Shown: one piece after another, positions 63,252-64,000 of the stretch
Numbering within the stretch: position 1 is the stretch's first letter
Layout of the letters: every line of letters begins with the position of its first letter
From: Mortierella sp. BCC40632
Lineage: Eukaryota > Mortierellomycota > Mortierellomycetes > Mortierellales > Mortierellaceae
Length of the DNA stretch: 64,000 nt
Assembly (NCBI GenBank): GCA_011634665.1
Contig: WAEK01000005.1
Location: forward strand, 1,578,501-1,642,500
Direction: 5' to 3'
Position numbers and translations under genes: made by a program
The notes under the pieces: model-generated
The model's database searches: none
Told to the model about the DNA's origin: nothing
What the model saw: the letters and a program-made list of their open reading frames with translations, nothing else

Positions 63252-63300
<49 letters not shown>

Positions 63301-63991
63301 CTCTTGTGTTTAGTTGCAAAAAGAAAACAAAACATGTGCGCATCCACAACAGAGAACAGAGATTAACTATAAAAATAAATAAGTAATAATAACAACAATA
63401 ATAATAATAAATAAAGAAAAAAGATATGTTGCTTAGATATCTCCCGTTCTTTACCTTCCAGTACACAGAATGTTCCCAGCGATGCTTGGCAAGACAGCTT
63501 GGGTGCTTGTAGGTCTTGCCACAATCCAAGCATTTGTGTCCATCGATCCGTTCTTCGCCGTTCTTGCGCTTGCCAGGAACAATCTCACCATCATCCTCCT
63601 CATCTTCGTCCACTGGTTGCACAGACACCATCACAGGCGCAGGTGCAGGTGCAGGTGCAGGTACAGGTGCAGGAGAAGAAGCATTCATGGGGACTGGGGT
63701 AGACACTTTGACGGGCGCAGGCATGGGAGTGGAAACGGGCGACCGGTCAGAGTAACGAGACAGAGCGCGCTCTGGTAACTCTGGAAAGGCTTCTTGTGGA
63801 TGGCGCAGCATTGAGCCAGATCCTGCAGGAGAGCCATGTCGAGGAAGAGGAGGAGGAGGGGGTGGTGCAGCGACAACGGATGGAGGTGGAGGCGACTGGA
63901 AAGAACGCTGCTGCAGAGAATGCGTACGAGAGTGAGTGCGACGATGCGAGGATGAAGAGGTCGACAGAGAAGGCGAGGAGGGTCGTGGCAT
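62302..63991 (-). CDS. C2H2 zinc-finger protein with disordered flanks (5' end uncertain)
   Basis: Exons 63991-63455 and 63207-62302 join in phase 0 (480 aa from the ATG at 63991). The frame stays open to the window edge, so more N-terminal sequence may exist. The N-terminal half is Pro/Ser-rich with a Pro-Ala repeat (APAPAPAPV). A single C2H2 finger, KCLDCGKTYKHPSCLAKHRW followed by EH, lies near the end of the first exon. After splicing it continues SVYWKSSTKFLLSKHQQVQM, a helix commonly found behind this finger in fungal proteins. The rest is low-complexity (Ala, Ser, Pro, His, Gln; PQQQPQQPQQPQQQQ) ending PYPNYYYNQY. Probably a nuclear DNA-binding regulator (inference). No target can be named. 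Confidence 0.82.
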
Positions 63992-64000
63992 AGCTGGGGA

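Overview
The window looks like nuclear DNA of an early-diverging filamentous fungus, most plausibly Mortierellomycota (inference). The evidence is short GT-AG introns with CTAAC-type branch sites, a few GC-AG introns, fungal forms of MEF1, SPO7, PI4K-II, the Cdc4-type myosin light chain and CNOT11, and intergenic DNA crowded with A/T homopolymers and GA/CT/GT microsatellites. Nothing prokaryotic was seen. All exon boundaries were deduced by eye from splice motifs, reading phase and family knowledge.

Left part (1-12.6 kb). A frameshifted MULE transposase with a SWIM zinc finger enters from the left edge. Mitochondrial elongation factor G (MEF1, +, six exons) converges with SPO7 (-, four exons), the regulatory subunit of the lipin phosphatase. 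After a gene-poor stretch come a small four-helix membrane protein (+) and a rhodanese-methyltransferase fusion (+).

Middle (12.7-42.5 kb). A same-strand array of four intact paralogues (LIP1-LIP4 here, all -) encodes membrane-tethered class-3-lipase-like hydrolases. Each carries two large cysteine-rich insertions within the alpha/beta-hydrolase fold. All four share the same four-exon, all-phase-1 gene structure and a conserved promoter module about 325 bp upstream of the start. A fifth, orphan last exon lies between LIP2 and LIP3. LIP4 has gained a 42-bp tandem repeat that encodes a long coiled coil. The array is bracketed by an intact CNOT11 gene on the right and a decayed CNOT11 fragment on the left, in the same orientation, which points to unequal exchange. 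This cluster is the most novel-looking element in the window. Between 23 and 30 kb there is mostly low-complexity DNA with a few isolated exon-like stretches.

Right part (42.5-64 kb). Long microsatellite-rich spacers separate a possible small four-exon gene (45.8-46.6 kb), a signal-peptide/Ser-Pro-Thr/single-TM surface protein (-), a very large type II phosphatidylinositol 4-kinase (-, about 1,553 aa, one GC-AG intron), an essential myosin light chain (+, one or two GC-AG introns) and a C2H2 zinc-finger protein (-) at the right edge. Apart from the LIP array the genes look functionally unrelated.
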